Source: Crateriforma spongiae
GTDB taxonomy: Bacteria; Planctomycetota; Planctomycetia; Pirellulales; Pirellulaceae
NCBI RefSeq assembly: GCF_012290005.1
Contig: NZ_JAAXMS010000005.1
Location: 434,001-498,000, forward strand
DNA: 64,000 nt
Direction: 5' to 3'
The translations under genes were made by a program, and so were the position numbers. The notes under the pieces are model-generated. The model ran no database searches, was not told the origin of the DNA, and saw only the letters and a list, made by a program, of their open reading frames with translations. Positions within the stretch are counted from its first letter, which is position 1. Each line of letters begins with the position of its first letter. Shown in pieces: positions 30,045 through 39,274 of the stretch.

Positions 30045-30721
30045 TCGCCCTGCTTCAAGACCGCTTGGCACCACAAACTGGGATCATCGGCCACGGGGTA
30101 TTCCGGTCCCAGCGACAATGTTTGCCATCCTAGTTCACGGTCGACAACAGAACAGAAAAAGCCCAAGCGACTTTGGCTGGATGGGTCGAATCCGGTCATC
30201 GCCGCGGCGGGGATGAACCCGCTGAGTTTGTAGCCGTCGTGTCGTGCGATCGCCATCACTTTCAAGCTGCCAGGTTTGATCGGTTTCGGATTCGCTCGGG
30301 CTCGCTGAATCGGCACCAAGCTGGCGACCGGTTTGTCGCGTGACGGACCGCCGCCGGCCGGCATGAACAGAAAGCGATGACAGAAACCGGTCGCACGGTG
30401 AATGTTGGGACTGCACCGTGTGTCGATCCACAGATGCACGCCATCGCTGTCTTCCAGTCGTGTTTCGCGACACCACGGGACGGATGATTTTCCGGAAACG
30501 ATCACGGCGATACCGATCCCGGTTTCGTCCCAGCCGATTCGGACGTCGGCGAAACTAGGGTGTTCGCCAAGTTGTCCCAAATCGGGCAGCCGACACGATT
30601 CTGGCAAGCTGACCCCGGCTGCTTTCCATTGCAGCGGCACGTGGGGAATTTCCAGCTCGAATCGAAACAGAAAGCTCGGGTCGATCAACCGGGCGGTCGC
30701 TTCGGATGCTTCGTCCGTCAT
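30041..30721 (-). CDS. CBM9/DOMON-like carbohydrate-binding-fold protein
   Basis: 226 residues without an obvious signal peptide. The segment ADVRIGWDETGIGIAVIVSG followed by LEDSDGVHLWIDTR is the hallmark of CBM9-like beta-sandwich domains found beside carbohydrate enzymes. The rest (HRFLFMPAGG, GYKLSGFIPAAAMTG, LGFFCSVVDRELG) follows the same fold to the end. It is inferred to be a sugar-binding or structural module, perhaps cytoplasmic in the absence of a leader. It is translationally coupled to the small Cys-rich protein and divergent from the thioesterase gene. Confidence 0.75.
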   Translation of the reverse strand: MTDEASEATARLIDPSFLFRFELEIPHVPLQWKAAGVSLPESCRLPDLGQLGEHPSFADVRIGWDETGIGIAVIVSGKSSVPWCRETRLEDSDGVHLWIDTRCSPNIHRATGFCHRFLFMPAGGGPSRDKPVASLVPIQRARANPKPIKPGSLKVMAIARHDGYKLSGFIPAAAMTGFDPSSQSRLGFFCSVVDRELGWQTLSLGPEYPVADDPSLWCQAVLKQGE

Positions 30722-31033
30722 ATTAAATCCTGGTCCATCTTTCGACCGGACACCTACCTGGGTGCGGATCGGTCGGGCTTCAATGTTGTTGTCGCCGGGG
30801 CCGCCGTCGGGACATTCGCCGAGCGCGGCCGGTGACTTCGCGGGCTTGCGGGCCGATGCGAAACCGTCACCTTACGTGTCGCTGTGCGGCTGATGCAAAC
30901 GCCCGCTGATCGGACGCCATCCGCTGTGATCGATTTGTGTCTTTACAATCAACTGCACCGCTTCGCCGTCGCCCCCTCCGTCGGGGCAACGTGGCAACCG
31001 AATCCGCCGGTTCATTGGAAGGAAAGCACGCCA
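30722..31033. other. Divergent intergenic region, CBM9-like gene / thioesterase gene
   Basis: This 312-base region separates divergent starts. A TTTACAATC element near 30950 is a candidate -10 for the thioesterase, and a GGAAGGAAAG ribosome-binding stretch sits just before 31034. No RNA gene or repeat is visible. Confidence 0.4.
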
Positions 31034-31441
31034 ATGCTGCGTCAGCATTCGATCGAAATTCGCGTCCGCTACGACGAATGTGATCCCATGGGGTTTGTCC
31101 ACCATTCGCGGTACCTACAGTATTTCGAGATGGGGCGAACGGAACTGCTGCGGGCTTCCGGTGGCAACTATCGCGAAATGGAAGAAGCCGGCCAGTTGGT
31201 CGTCGTCGTCCGCGTTGACTGTCGGTACCGTCGTCCCGCCTGCTACGACGATCTGCTGCGGCTGGAGACGGAAATCACCGGCGTGACGGCCGGAAAAATC
31301 TTGCACCAATATCATCTGTACCGTGACCAGGAACTGCTGGTCCAAGCCGACGTGACGCTGGCGGTGATTGATCGCAAGGGTCAGATCCAACGTGTTCCCG
31401 AATTCCTTCGGACGGCGTTTTCGGCGGACCAGTCCCCCTAG
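31034..31441 (+). CDS. YbgC/FadM-like acyl-CoA thioesterase (4HBT hotdog fold)
   Basis: 135 residues, close to the family norm of 130-140. The catalytic signature YDECDPMGFVHHSRYLQYFE contains the Asp (here D of ECDPMG) and the following 'VHHSRY' typical of YbgC-type hotdog thioesterases; RTELLRA follows. The enzyme hydrolyses acyl-CoA thioesters in the cytoplasm. The start at 31034 is supported by GGAAGGAAAG upstream and by the N-terminal position of the family; an open frame back to 30884 has no similarity. It is monocistronic, with pstS following after 275 bases. Confidence 0.88.
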   Translation: MLRQHSIEIRVRYDECDPMGFVHHSRYLQYFEMGRTELLRASGGNYREMEEAGQLVVVVRVDCRYRRPACYDDLLRLETEITGVTAGKILHQYHLYRDQELLVQADVTLAVIDRKGQIQRVPEFLRTAFSADQSP

Positions 31442-31506
31442 CGATCCTGGGCGTCCGGATCGTCACCAAAGGCGTAGATGCAAAAGTCAGCCGGGGCGGA
31501 CATGGG

Positions 31507-31524
31507 TTCACATAAAATTCACAC
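31507..31524 (+). promoter_or_regulatory. Candidate Pho box upstream of pstS
   Basis: Two near-identical heptamers, TTCACAT and TTCACAC, are separated by exactly four adenines (TTCACAT-AAAA-TTCACAC). This 7-4-7 direct-repeat layout is that of PhoB binding sites in other bacteria, whose heptamer is CTGTCAT-like. It lies 193 bases before the pstS start, the expected place for phosphate-starvation control. The heptamer itself is non-canonical. Confidence 0.6.
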
Positions 31525-31716
31525 TTTCGCCGCACTTCAAAGACTCGCCAGTTTTTTTCGCCCGTGCTAGCCTGACCGGCCCCACGAGTGAAAGTTCGTG
31601 CGGTGTCCGACGTGGTCATCGCCGAAGGATGTCCGACCGAGAGTGATTCCCCGGCCGGGCCCGACGAGCTTTCACTGCCTTTGTCCCCAATCAATCACGA
31701 CGCAGAAACCACTCCG

Positions 31717-32784
31717 ATGTCCACAACTTTTGTTTCGGTTTTGAAGCGCCGCACGAACGGCCTGACCTGCGGCTTGGCCGCGTTGGCGCTGGCGGTTGCC
31801 GGCTGTAACAGCAGCACGACCACGCCGACGGCGGAAACGGGCGAAGCCCAATCCAATCTGGTCGGCAACATCGAAATCGACGGCAGTAGCACCGTCCAAC
31901 CGATCAGCAACGCGGTCCAAGAACAATTCCGCGACGTCGCCCCCGGCGTTTCGATCACCGTGTCGGGCAAAGGCACCGGAAACGGGTTCAAGCGTTTCGC
32001 GTTGAAAGAAACCGACATCAGTGGTGCATCGCGACCGATCAAGCCATCAGAATTGGAATCTTGCCGCGAAGCCGGTGTTGAGTTCGTCGAACTACCGGTC
32101 GCCTATGACGGTTTGACCTTCGTGATTCACCCCGAAAACGATTGGGTCGAAAGCCTGACCGTTGAGCAGTTGACCAAGATCTTTGCGGACGACAATCCCG
32201 TTTCGAAGTGGAACGAGATCGACGAATCGTGGCCGGACGAAACGATCAATATCTTCGCACCGGGAACCGGTTCGGGCACCTACGATTACACCAAAGAAGT
32301 CTTGGCCGATGAGATCGGGCTTCGTAAGGACATGAGTCTGAATGAGGACGACAATATCCTGGTCCAGGGGGTTGCCGGAAACCGCTACAGCATCGGCTTC
32401 TTCGGCGTCGCCTACTTCGAAGAGAACCAAGACAAGCTGAAGGCGGTTCCGATCGTCAATCCGGAAGACGGCACCGCATACATGCCGACGACCGAGAACA
32501 TTTCCGGTAACAAGTACGCCCCCTTCAGCCGCCCGCTGTTCATTTACGTGAACGCCGAATCGCTAGATAAGGCGGAAGTCGCGACGTTCGTTGATTATTA
32601 TCTGACCAACGTTCCGGAAACCTGTGAAAAGGTCGGCTACGTGAAGTTGCCCGAAGAATTGCTGGCACGTGCACGTGAAAATTACGAAAACGTCGTGTTG
32701 GGCACGCACTACGTTGATGAATCGGGCGAAAAGCGTGGCGGTCCCCTGGCCGACATCTTCGTTGCCGAAAACCTGACCAAGTAA
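31717..32784 (+). CDS. pstS: Phosphate ABC transporter substrate-binding lipoprotein PstS
   Basis: 355 residues from the ATG at 31717. A lipobox (ALAVAGC, about residue 29) follows a hydrophobic leader, so the protein is a membrane-anchored periplasmic lipoprotein. Phosphate-binding signatures are IDGSSTVQPIS near the N-terminus, SGKGTGNGFKRF, GASRPIK and GTGSGTYDY. It captures orthophosphate and delivers it to PstCA. It is the first gene of pstS-pstC-pstA-pstB-phoU, all on one strand. A Pho-box-like repeat is found upstream. The frame is open further back to 31588 but only MSTTFVSVLKRR gives a sensible leader. Confidence 0.95.
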   Translation: MSTTFVSVLKRRTNGLTCGLAALALAVAGCNSSTTTPTAETGEAQSNLVGNIEIDGSSTVQPISNAVQEQFRDVAPGVSITVSGKGTGNGFKRFALKETDISGASRPIKPSELESCREAGVEFVELPVAYDGLTFVIHPENDWVESLTVEQLTKIFADDNPVSKWNEIDESWPDETINIFAPGTGSGTYDYTKEVLADEIGLRKDMSLNEDDNILVQGVAGNRYSIGFFGVAYFEENQDKLKAVPIVNPEDGTAYMPTTENISGNKYAPFSRPLFIYVNAESLDKAEVATFVDYYLTNVPETCEKVGYVKLPEELLARARENYENVVLGTHYVDESGEKRGGPLADIFVAENLTK

Positions 32785-32836
32785 GTGAGCACGACGGGCG
32801 TCTTGGTCCGCTTACGATTGATTGGCGATTGCCCTG

Positions 32837-33787
32837 ATGAGCACCACACCGGTTGCCCTGACGAAACGCGAATTCACGTCGACCGCTGGAAAGCTGTTGC
32901 GTGAAAAGCTGATCGTGTTTCTGTTGGCGATTAGCGCATTGTTGACGATTGCGATCACAATCGGAATCGTCGGCATGTTGCTGACCCAAAGCTATCAGTT
33001 CTTCAGCAGCCCCTACGTGACCGCGTCGGAATTTCTGACCGGCACCGAGTGGACCGCGTTGCAATCGCCCGACCTGGAACAGGCCGAATTCGGCATCATG
33101 CCGCTGCTTAGCGGTACGTTCCGGGTCACATTGATCGCGATGATCATCGCGTTGCCGCTGGGGTTGATCACGGCGATCTATCTGAGCGAATACGCATCGC
33201 CACGGATTCGATCTTGGTTAAAACCGACCTTGGAAATCATCGCGGGAATCCCCACGGTGGTCCTGGGTTACTTTGCAATTCTAGTGATCAGCCCGTCGTT
33301 GCAATTCGTCAGCGGCGGCGCCTTCGACACCTTCAACGCCGCCAGTGCGGGCATCGCGGTGGGCATTCTTTGTCTGCCGATGGTGTGCAGTTTGTCCGAA
33401 GACGCGCTTCAAGCGGTGCCACGCAGTTTGCGAGAGGGTGCCTACGGCATGGGATGCACCCCGTTCGAAACGTCGATCAAAGTCGTCGTTCCGGCCGCGC
33501 TTTCGGGGATCGTCAGCGCATTTTTGCTGGCCTTCGGTCGTGCGATCGGTGAAACGATGGTCGTCGCGCTGGCCGCGGGGACTCGCGCCACGTTCTCGGC
33601 CGACCCGACCCGACAATCCCAGACGATGACGGGCTTCATTGTGGAAATGATCAAAAGCGAGAACGAGTTTGGGACCGTGCAGTATTACAGTCTGTATGGT
33701 GTCGCGATCACGCTGTTCTTGATCACGTTCGTCATGACACTGCTGGGCCAACTGATCCGTCGGCGCTATCAGGAGACCTACCATTGA
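32837..33787 (+). CDS. pstC: Phosphate ABC transporter permease PstC
   Basis: 316 residues from ATG 32837 (a TTG five codons earlier is possible). Six predicted membrane segments and the binding-protein-dependent transport signature are present: the EAA-loop region reads EDALQAVPRSLREGAYGMGCTPFET, followed by AFGRAIGETMVV, both diagnostic of PstC. It forms the inner-membrane channel with PstA. It lies 52 bases after pstS, and its stop overlaps the TTG start of pstA. Confidence 0.95.
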   Translation: MSTTPVALTKREFTSTAGKLLREKLIVFLLAISALLTIAITIGIVGMLLTQSYQFFSSPYVTASEFLTGTEWTALQSPDLEQAEFGIMPLLSGTFRVTLIAMIIALPLGLITAIYLSEYASPRIRSWLKPTLEIIAGIPTVVLGYFAILVISPSLQFVSGGAFDTFNAASAGIAVGILCLPMVCSLSEDALQAVPRSLREGAYGMGCTPFETSIKVVVPAALSGIVSAFLLAFGRAIGETMVVALAAGTRATFSADPTRQSQTMTGFIVEMIKSENEFGTVQYYSLYGVAITLFLITFVMTLLGQLIRRRYQETYH

Positions 33788-35040
33788 GTTCTGCTGTACC
33801 GACGACGGATCTGGCAAGGTCGCCGGTTCCCGAAGCCTTGACGAACATTGACAGCGCCCAGCAATCGGCCAACTCCGATCGCCGGCGGCGCAACAGCGGC
33901 ATCTTTTATGTGGTTTGCGTCCTGATCGCACTGCTAAGCGTTGCCGTGTTGGCTGTCCTGTTGGCGTCGATCGGCGTGCAGGGGGGCGGTCGATTGACGC
34001 CCAGTTTGCTGCAAAACGCACACAGCGAATTGAACCCCGAAGCGGCCGGCATGTGGCCGGCGATCATCGGTTCCTTTTTCGTGTTGGGCGTCTGTGGCTT
34101 GTTCGCCATTCCGCTGGGCATCGCGACGGCCGTCTACCTGGAGGAATTCAAACCGACGTCCAAAGTGTTGCAGTGGTTTCGCGGTTTCATCCAGTTGAAC
34201 ATCGCCAACCTGGCCGGCGTTCCGTCGATCGTTTACGGGCTGTTGGGTCTGTCGGCATTCGTCTACATGTTCAACATCTTCGGCCAGATCCAAGTCAACG
34301 AATCGACCGCCTGGGTCATCGCCGGCGAACAAAAGTTCTATCAAGTGCTTTCGCTGGAAACCGGTCAAACGGTGCTGATCCCGCAGGGTGACCGCGAAGA
34401 ATCGAAAATCAAAGTCAACGAACCGACCGAAGGCATCGATTCAACCGGCCAAAAGGTGCAGGTGGAAATCTGGGAACCAGGGACTCCGAAACCGACCGAC
34501 CCGGATGTCAAACGGCGCACCGTCCGAAAGGGTGCGACCGGCGGTATCTATTCCGACCGCAGTTGGTATTTCTTTCGGTTGCCGTTCGGACAGAGTTTCC
34601 TGGCCGGTGGGCTGACGCTGGGTTTGGTGATTTTGCCCATCGTGATCATTTCGTCGCAAGAAGCACTGCGAAGCGTGCCGCCGGCGCTGCGTGAAGCCTC
34701 GCTCGGCCTGGGTTCGACGACTTGGCAAACGGTCCGCCATGTTTCGCTTCCGGTGGCCATACCGGGTATCCTAACAGGTGTCATTTTGGCCATGGGGCGG
34801 GCGATCGGCGAAGCCGCGCCTATCCTGATCGTGCTGGGGGCCGCGATCTCCAAAGATTCGGGCCCCCATCATTTGATGGACACCGTTGTCACGATGCCGC
34901 TGTTGATTTTCGATTGGGCGGGTCGGCAACAGGCGACTTTCCAAGAACTCGCCGCCGCGGCGATTATCGTGTTGTTGGTGGTTCTGCTGATGCTGAACGG
35001 GATCGCCATCTATCTTCGACAACGGATGCAGCAATCCTGA
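33784..35040 (+). CDS. pstA: Phosphate ABC transporter permease PstA with a large internal insertion
   Basis: 418 residues, well above the usual 280-300. TTG start at 33784 overlaps the pstC stop (TTGA). The core is typical Pst[33 protein letters not shown], the EAA loop [18 protein letters not shown] and [19 protein letters not shown]. About 95 extra hydrophilic residues (about 168-262, rich in charged residues and prolines, [14 protein letters not shown]) sit between the membrane segment at about 150-167 and the one at about 270-290. By topology they would face the periplasm. An N-terminal extension of about 40 residues precedes the first membrane helix. Confidence 0.93.
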   Translation: MSSAVPTTDLARSPVPEALTNIDSAQQSANSDRRRRNSGIFYVVCVLIALLSVAVLAVLLASIGVQGGGRLTPSLLQNAHSELNPEAAGMWPAIIGSFFVLGVCGLFAIPLGIATAVYLEEFKPTSKVLQWFRGFIQLNIANLAGVPSIVYGLLGLSAFVYMFNIFGQIQVNESTAWVIAGEQKFYQVLSLETGQTVLIPQGDREESKIKVNEPTEGIDSTGQKVQVEIWEPGTPKPTDPDVKRRTVRKGATGGIYSDRSWYFFRLPFGQSFLAGGLTLGLVILPIVIISSQEALRSVPPALREASLGLGSTTWQTVRHVSLPVAIPGILTGVILAMGRAIGEAAPILIVLGAAISKDSGPHHLMDTVVTMPLLIFDWAGRQQATFQELAAAAIIVLLVVLLMLNGIAIYLRQRMQQS

Positions 35041-35894
35041 TGCATTCCAACACCGAAACGTCAGCAGACAACATGTCGATCTCATCCAGTCCCCGTGTAA
35101 TGACCAGCAGCATGCCCCACGCCGAATCGGAAGGGCCGACCGAAACCATGATTCGGATCGAAGGCTTCAATGCCTGGTACGGTGACTTTCAAGCCCTGCA
35201 TGACCTGTCGCTGCACATTCCCAAGAATCGTGTGACGGCCTTCATCGGGCCCAGCGGTTGTGGCAAAAGCACGCTGCTTCGCTGGATCAACCGCATGAAC
35301 GACATCGTCCCCAGTGCTCATGCACGCGGCACATTGACGATGGGCGATCTGGATATCCTGGCCAAATCCACCGACGTGGTTCGGCTGCGTCGACAAATCG
35401 GGATCGTGTTTCAGAAGCCCAATCCGTTTCCCAAATCAATCTACGACAACGTCGCCTTTGGTCCTCGGCTGCACATGAAGCTGACGAAGAACCAGCTGGA
35501 CGAACTGGTCCAGTGGTCTTTGGAAAAAGCCGCCGTGTGGGACGAAGTTAAAAACCGACTACATTCACCGGCCATGGGCTTGTCCGGCGGCCAGCAACAA
35601 CGATTGTGCATCGCCCGCGCGATCGCGGTCGGACCAGACGTGCTGCTGATGGACGAACCGTGTAGTGCACTTGACCCGGCCAGCACTCTGGCGATCGAAG
35701 ATTTGATCTTTGAATTGCGTCAGCAGTACACGATCGTCATGGTCACCCACAACATGCAGCAGGCATCCCGCTGCAGCGACCAGACGGCGTTCTTCTATAA
35801 CGGCAAATTGGTCGAATCGGGGGACACCGAAACGATCTTTACCAAGCCGCAAGAAAAGCAGACCGACGATTACGTCCGCGGCCGCTTTGGTTGA
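35040..35894 (+). CDS. pstB: Phosphate ABC transporter ATP-binding protein PstB
   Basis: 284 residues. Walker [10 protein letters not shown], PstB-specific [11 protein letters not shown]-loop [15 protein letters not shown], signature LSGGQQQR, Walker [14 protein letters not shown] and switch histidine VTHNMQQA are all present. It energises phosphate uptake. The first 36 residues are a low-complexity lead; starts at 35073 or 35100 are alternatives, and 35040 is chosen because it overlaps the pstA stop (TGATG). It ends 117 bases before phoU. Confidence 0.95.
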   Translation: MHSNTETSADNMSISSSPRVMTSSMPHAESEGPTETMIRIEGFNAWYGDFQALHDLSLHIPKNRVTAFIGPSGCGKSTLLRWINRMNDIVPSAHARGTLTMGDLDILAKSTDVVRLRRQIGIVFQKPNPFPKSIYDNVAFGPRLHMKLTKNQLDELVQWSLEKAAVWDEVKNRLHSPAMGLSGGQQQRLCIARAIAVGPDVLLMDEPCSALDPASTLAIEDLIFELRQQYTIVMVTHNMQQASRCSDQTAFFYNGKLVESGDTETIFTKPQEKQTDDYVRGRFG

Positions 35895-36011
35895 TCCCGC
35901 CCAACGCTGGGGATCCGCACCACGCTGACATTCAGCGGCGTTTCTTGGTAGGTTGCAAGGCTTGTCAAGCACCTAGGCTTGTTCGCGTTTTCCGACCCGA
36001 CGGATGTAAAC

Positions 36012-36740
36012 ATGTCAAAGCACCTGCGACGTGCGCTGGACCAATTGCGTATCGATCTGTTGGGACAGTTCGCCGACGTCGAACAGATGGTTCAGTTGTC
36101 GGTGCGATCGTTGGTCGAGCGCCGCCGCGATATCGCCGATCAGGTGATCGAAGCCGACACGAAGATCGACATGACGGACATTCGTATCGAAGAAGAATGT
36201 CTGAAGCTATTGGCACTGCATCAACCGGTCGCCGAAGACTTGCGGTGGGTGGTGACGGTCATCAAGGTTAACGATGAACTGGAACGGATGGCGGATTTGG
36301 CGTGCAACATCGCCGAACGCGCCAAATCGCTGGACTTGTACCCGTTGTTCCCGGTTCCCGACGAACTTTCATCGATGGTCACCAACGCGTTGGAAATGGT
36401 GCGTGACAGCGTCGACGCATTCGTTCAGGGCAACGCCGTCCGTGCGACCGAAGTCATCAAGCAAGACGAACAGGTGGACGAACAGAACCGCATTGTGATC
36501 GACCTGCTGGAAGACTTGATGCTGGAAGACAAAGACTACATCATTCCCGCGATGCACTGTTTCAGCGCCGCACGATTGCTGGAACAAATTGCCGACATCG
36601 CCGAATCGTTGGCCGAAGAAGTCATTTACATGTCCGAAGGCGAAATCGTTCGCCATCAACACGGCGACATTCAATTGCCGCGAAGCAAGCGGCAGAAAAG
36701 TTCTTCGCCGATGGACTCTGAAGATCCGAACGAGTATTGA
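36012..36740 (+). CDS. phoU: Phosphate signalling regulator PhoU
   Basis: 242 residues, ATG at 36012. Two three-helix repeats carry the family metal motifs: the E/D-rich EADTKIDMTDIRIEEECLKL with DLRWVV, then DELERMADLACNIAERA, and in the second half DEQVDEQNRIVIDL and ARLLEQIADIAESLAEEVIYM. PhoU couples the Pst transporter to PhoR and limits phosphate uptake. No phoR/phoB gene is in the window. The C-terminus has an extra basic tail of about 20 residues. Confidence 0.93.
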   Translation: MSKHLRRALDQLRIDLLGQFADVEQMVQLSVRSLVERRRDIADQVIEADTKIDMTDIRIEEECLKLLALHQPVAEDLRWVVTVIKVNDELERMADLACNIAERAKSLDLYPLFPVPDELSSMVTNALEMVRDSVDAFVQGNAVRATEVIKQDEQVDEQNRIVIDLLEDLMLEDKDYIIPAMHCFSAARLLEQIADIAESLAEEVIYMSEGEIVRHQHGDIQLPRSKRQKSSSPMDSEDPNEY

Positions 36741-36746
36741 AGGTCC

Positions 36747-37778
36747 ATGAATCTGTTAATTCATGCCTACAGCACCCTGGAAGCCCCTCAGGATTTGGCC
36801 TTCGAACACCGCGCCGCGTCACGACGAAGCCGCCGCACCGACAACCTGTCGGACGACCTGAATCGTTTGCGTGATTACTGTGTCACGACGGCCAAAGACG
36901 CGGCGGATACGCCCGCGATCCAAAACCTGTTGCAGCACATCGATCGCACGTCGCACCATTTCAGTTTCGAAATTGACGACGCGGAATTCGCGACGGTGTC
37001 CAAGTGGGCGTGGGCAAACAATGCGATCCTGTATTTCGCCGATGGGACGGTCCGGGATCCGTCCGGCCGCATCTTGATGGATCCCGCCAGCGGTAAACCA
37101 CATCCCGATGCGGAATTGCCGTTTCCCGCTGATGCACGCCAACGTCAACTGCAAAGCGAAATGGTGATGCGGAATCGGTTGATCGATCCGCCGGAAGTGC
37201 TGCCACCGATCCCGGGCATGCAAGAGGTCAAGCCTCGCGGTGCTGATGACGTTGCCTGGCGATGTCTCGCATTGTTTTTGGTCGCCGCTCGCGCCGAATC
37301 GGTCATGGCCGGTCGTCCGATTCCCCTGGATGCCATCGAACGTCGCCATCCGCTTGCGCTGCACGCTTTGACCACCGCGGAAAAGTCATTCCTGCAACTC
37401 GACCGTCCAACGCCGGATCAGGCCGCCGAGCATTGTTGGCGTTACGAATCGCTGTACGCTCTGCAGTGGGCGTTGGGGATGCATCCGGAACTGGAATTCG
37501 CCGACAAGATTTGTGACGTTCCCACGGTCGCAAGGCTGATTTTCGCCGGAACGGAATCGGATTTCGTGACTACGGCCAAACTGCGTCCGACCGAACAGAT
37601 CTTGGACGCCACTGATTTGAATTTGCGGCTGCTTTGGGCCGCTCGCGATGCCGCCAATCGCCGAAAAGATCCCCCGGCCGGGATCGACGGTTTTGTGCTG
37701 GTCGAAAGACAACACGCACTGCATTGGTTGATCGCTGCGGAGGGGCCGGCCTGGGACGACGTGGATACGTCAACTTGA
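36747..37778 (+). CDS. DUF4272 domain protein, co-transcribed with the pst genes
   Basis: 343 residues, six bases after phoU. The central and C-terminal part (about 145-335) matches the DUF4272 pattern: a lead segment RNRLIDPPEVLPPIPG, then ADDVAWRCLALFLVAARAE and the signature CWRYESLYALQWALGMHPEL, ending in VLVERQHALHWLIAAEG. The N-terminal 110 residues are a separate region with no match I recognise. It has no signal peptide or membrane segment. Its function is unknown; position suggests a link to phosphate status, though it could simply be read-through. Confidence 0.82.
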   Translation: MNLLIHAYSTLEAPQDLAFEHRAASRRSRRTDNLSDDLNRLRDYCVTTAKDAADTPAIQNLLQHIDRTSHHFSFEIDDAEFATVSKWAWANNAILYFADGTVRDPSGRILMDPASGKPHPDAELPFPADARQRQLQSEMVMRNRLIDPPEVLPPIPGMQEVKPRGADDVAWRCLALFLVAARAESVMAGRPIPLDAIERRHPLALHALTTAEKSFLQLDRPTPDQAAEHCWRYESLYALQWALGMHPELEFADKICDVPTVARLIFAGTESDFVTTAKLRPTEQILDATDLNLRLLWAARDAANRRKDPPAGIDGFVLVERQHALHWLIAAEGPAWDDVDTST

Positions 37779-37903
37779 ATTAACGCGTCATCGGACAATT
37801 TGCGTCGATATCCACCGGGGTTCACGGTTTGTCATAATGGTGCGACCGACGATGCAATTCCATCGGCGGTGTCTCTGATTCATTGATTAACCCGATTGCA
37901 CCG

Positions 37904-38404
37904 ATGCTGGCACCTGAACTGCCTCAATACGGAATCATCGCCCGGTGGCCGGAAGACGGCCAATCGTTCATTCATCCATCGGACATCGCCGCGGCGAATC
38001 GTTGTCTGCCCAGTGAACGTGTATTGAAGCGGTTCGCATTCGACGGTTCGTACTATCACTACAGCTACGGCGCCGTTCGCTTCCGATTGCGTCCGTGTCT
38101 TTGGCTACGAATCAGGCCTGACGGGATCGATATTGGCGACCAAGTCGAAGTCGCCGGCGTGGGGATGCAGCGTGACTTGTTCGTCGCTTCCGTTTGGGGC
38201 ATGCATTTCGTCCAACGTAAAGGCTGCATCGTTTATCGTCTGCGTCGCGCCGACAGCGTCGTACCGAACCTATACACCGCCGATCAACTGAAGCGATTGG
38301 ATGTGAAGGAAAAGGTCCGACCCGGAATGACCAAACACCCGCATCCCAAGTGGACCGGGGCCGGTGAAACGCTGGCCAATTGGCAGACGACCGACGACCG
38401 CTGA
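37904..38404 (+). CDS. Conserved hypothetical protein
   Basis: 166 residues from ATG 37904 (a TTG at 37883 would add seven). It is soluble, with no signal peptide and no motif I can name. Notable segments are GIIARWPEDGQSFIHPSDI, FDGSYYHYSYGAVRFRLRPCLWL and WGMHFVQRKGCIVYRLRRADS. Alternating hydrophobic patterns suggest a small beta-rich domain. A possible -10 (CATAATGG, near 37834) lies upstream. It ends just before the 179-bp tandem repeat array. Confidence 0.65.
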   Translation: MLAPELPQYGIIARWPEDGQSFIHPSDIAAANRCLPSERVLKRFAFDGSYYHYSYGAVRFRLRPCLWLRIRPDGIDIGDQVEVAGVGMQRDLFVASVWGMHFVQRKGCIVYRLRRADSVVPNLYTADQLKRLDVKEKVRPGMTKHPHPKWTGAGETLANWQTTDDR

Positions 38405-38459
38405 TTCCGACGATGCACCATCGCAGCCTGTGTTGTTCGTCTGCCCTCGGCACGGCACT

Positions 38460-39085
38460 GTCTTGACCACGGGTTGGTGAGAGTTGTTTCCGCAGTGACG
38501 ATGGGGCCTCGCACGGAGGCACAAAGGCACGGAGTTGTAGGGGCAGGAAGTTTTTAGGGGGCAGGAGCGGGCGTGTTGCCGCTGGCAGTCAGTCAACAAA
38601 CTTCATCGACCGGCACGACCCCACTCTTTCTTTTCTCCGTGCCTCCGTGACTCTGTGAGAGACTTTTCCCGCGGTCGTACTGGGGCCTCGCACGGAGGCA
38701 CAAAGGCACGGAGTTGTAGGGGGACGAGGTCTTTAGGGGGCAGGAGCTGGCGTGTTGCCGCTGGCAGTCAGTCAACAAACTTCATCGACCGGCACGACCC
38801 CACTCCTTCTTTTCTCCGTGCCTCCGTGACTCTGTGAGAGACTTTTCCCGCGGTCATACTGGGGCCTCGCACGGGGGCACAAAGGCACGGAGTTGTGGGG
38901 GCAGGAAGTTTTTGGGGGGCAGGAGCGGGCGTGTTGGCGCTGTCAGTCAGTCAACAAACTTTATCGAGCGGCACGACCGCACTCTTTCTTTTCTCCGTGC
39001 CTTCGTGAGTCTGTGAGAGACTTTTCCCGCGGTCGTACTGGGGCGTCGCACGGAGGCACAAAGGCACGGAGTTGTAGTGGGCGAA
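38460..39085 (+). repeat. Tandem repeat array, 179-bp period
   Basis: The marker CACGGAGGCACAAAGGCACG starts at 38512, 38691, 38870 and 39049, exactly 179 bases apart. About 3.4 units are present, each also holding 'gtcagtcaacaaactt' and 'ctccgtgcctccgtgactct'. The marker and the last element are partly complementary, so each unit can fold back on itself. Open frames here are repeat artefacts. The rest of the 870-base gap (39086-39274) has nothing I recognise apart from the next gene's leader. Confidence 0.92.
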
Positions 39086-39274
39086 GTGGGAGTCCTAAGA
39101 CTGATGGTTGCGAAAACATCGGCAACACTCGATCTTCCCACTGAGCCTTCAATTCTCCCCGCGATCCCGTGATCTGGATCAACCGCCAGCGAGTTACCAG
39201 GCGGCGGATCATCGTGATACGCTAGAGAAAACCAAAGTTGAACCTCCACCCAACCCTGTTAAAAGAATGCCGCG

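Noticed and set aside
33281-34021. Minus-strand frame opposite pstC/pstA
   Set aside because: The translation lacks any domain and lies fully opposite two well-supported permease genes.
34285-34575. PstA insertion as frameshift or assembly error
   Set aside because: The frame is open on both sides with typical permease sequence and the stretch has normal codon composition.
35979-36011. Longer start for phoU
   Set aside because: The 11 added residues have no ribosome site and PhoU proteins start at the helix beginning SKHLRRALDQL.
38655-39144. Short frames inside the 179-bp repeats, for example 38655-38837 and 38834-39016
   Set aside because: They repeat with the same period as the DNA and have no independent support.
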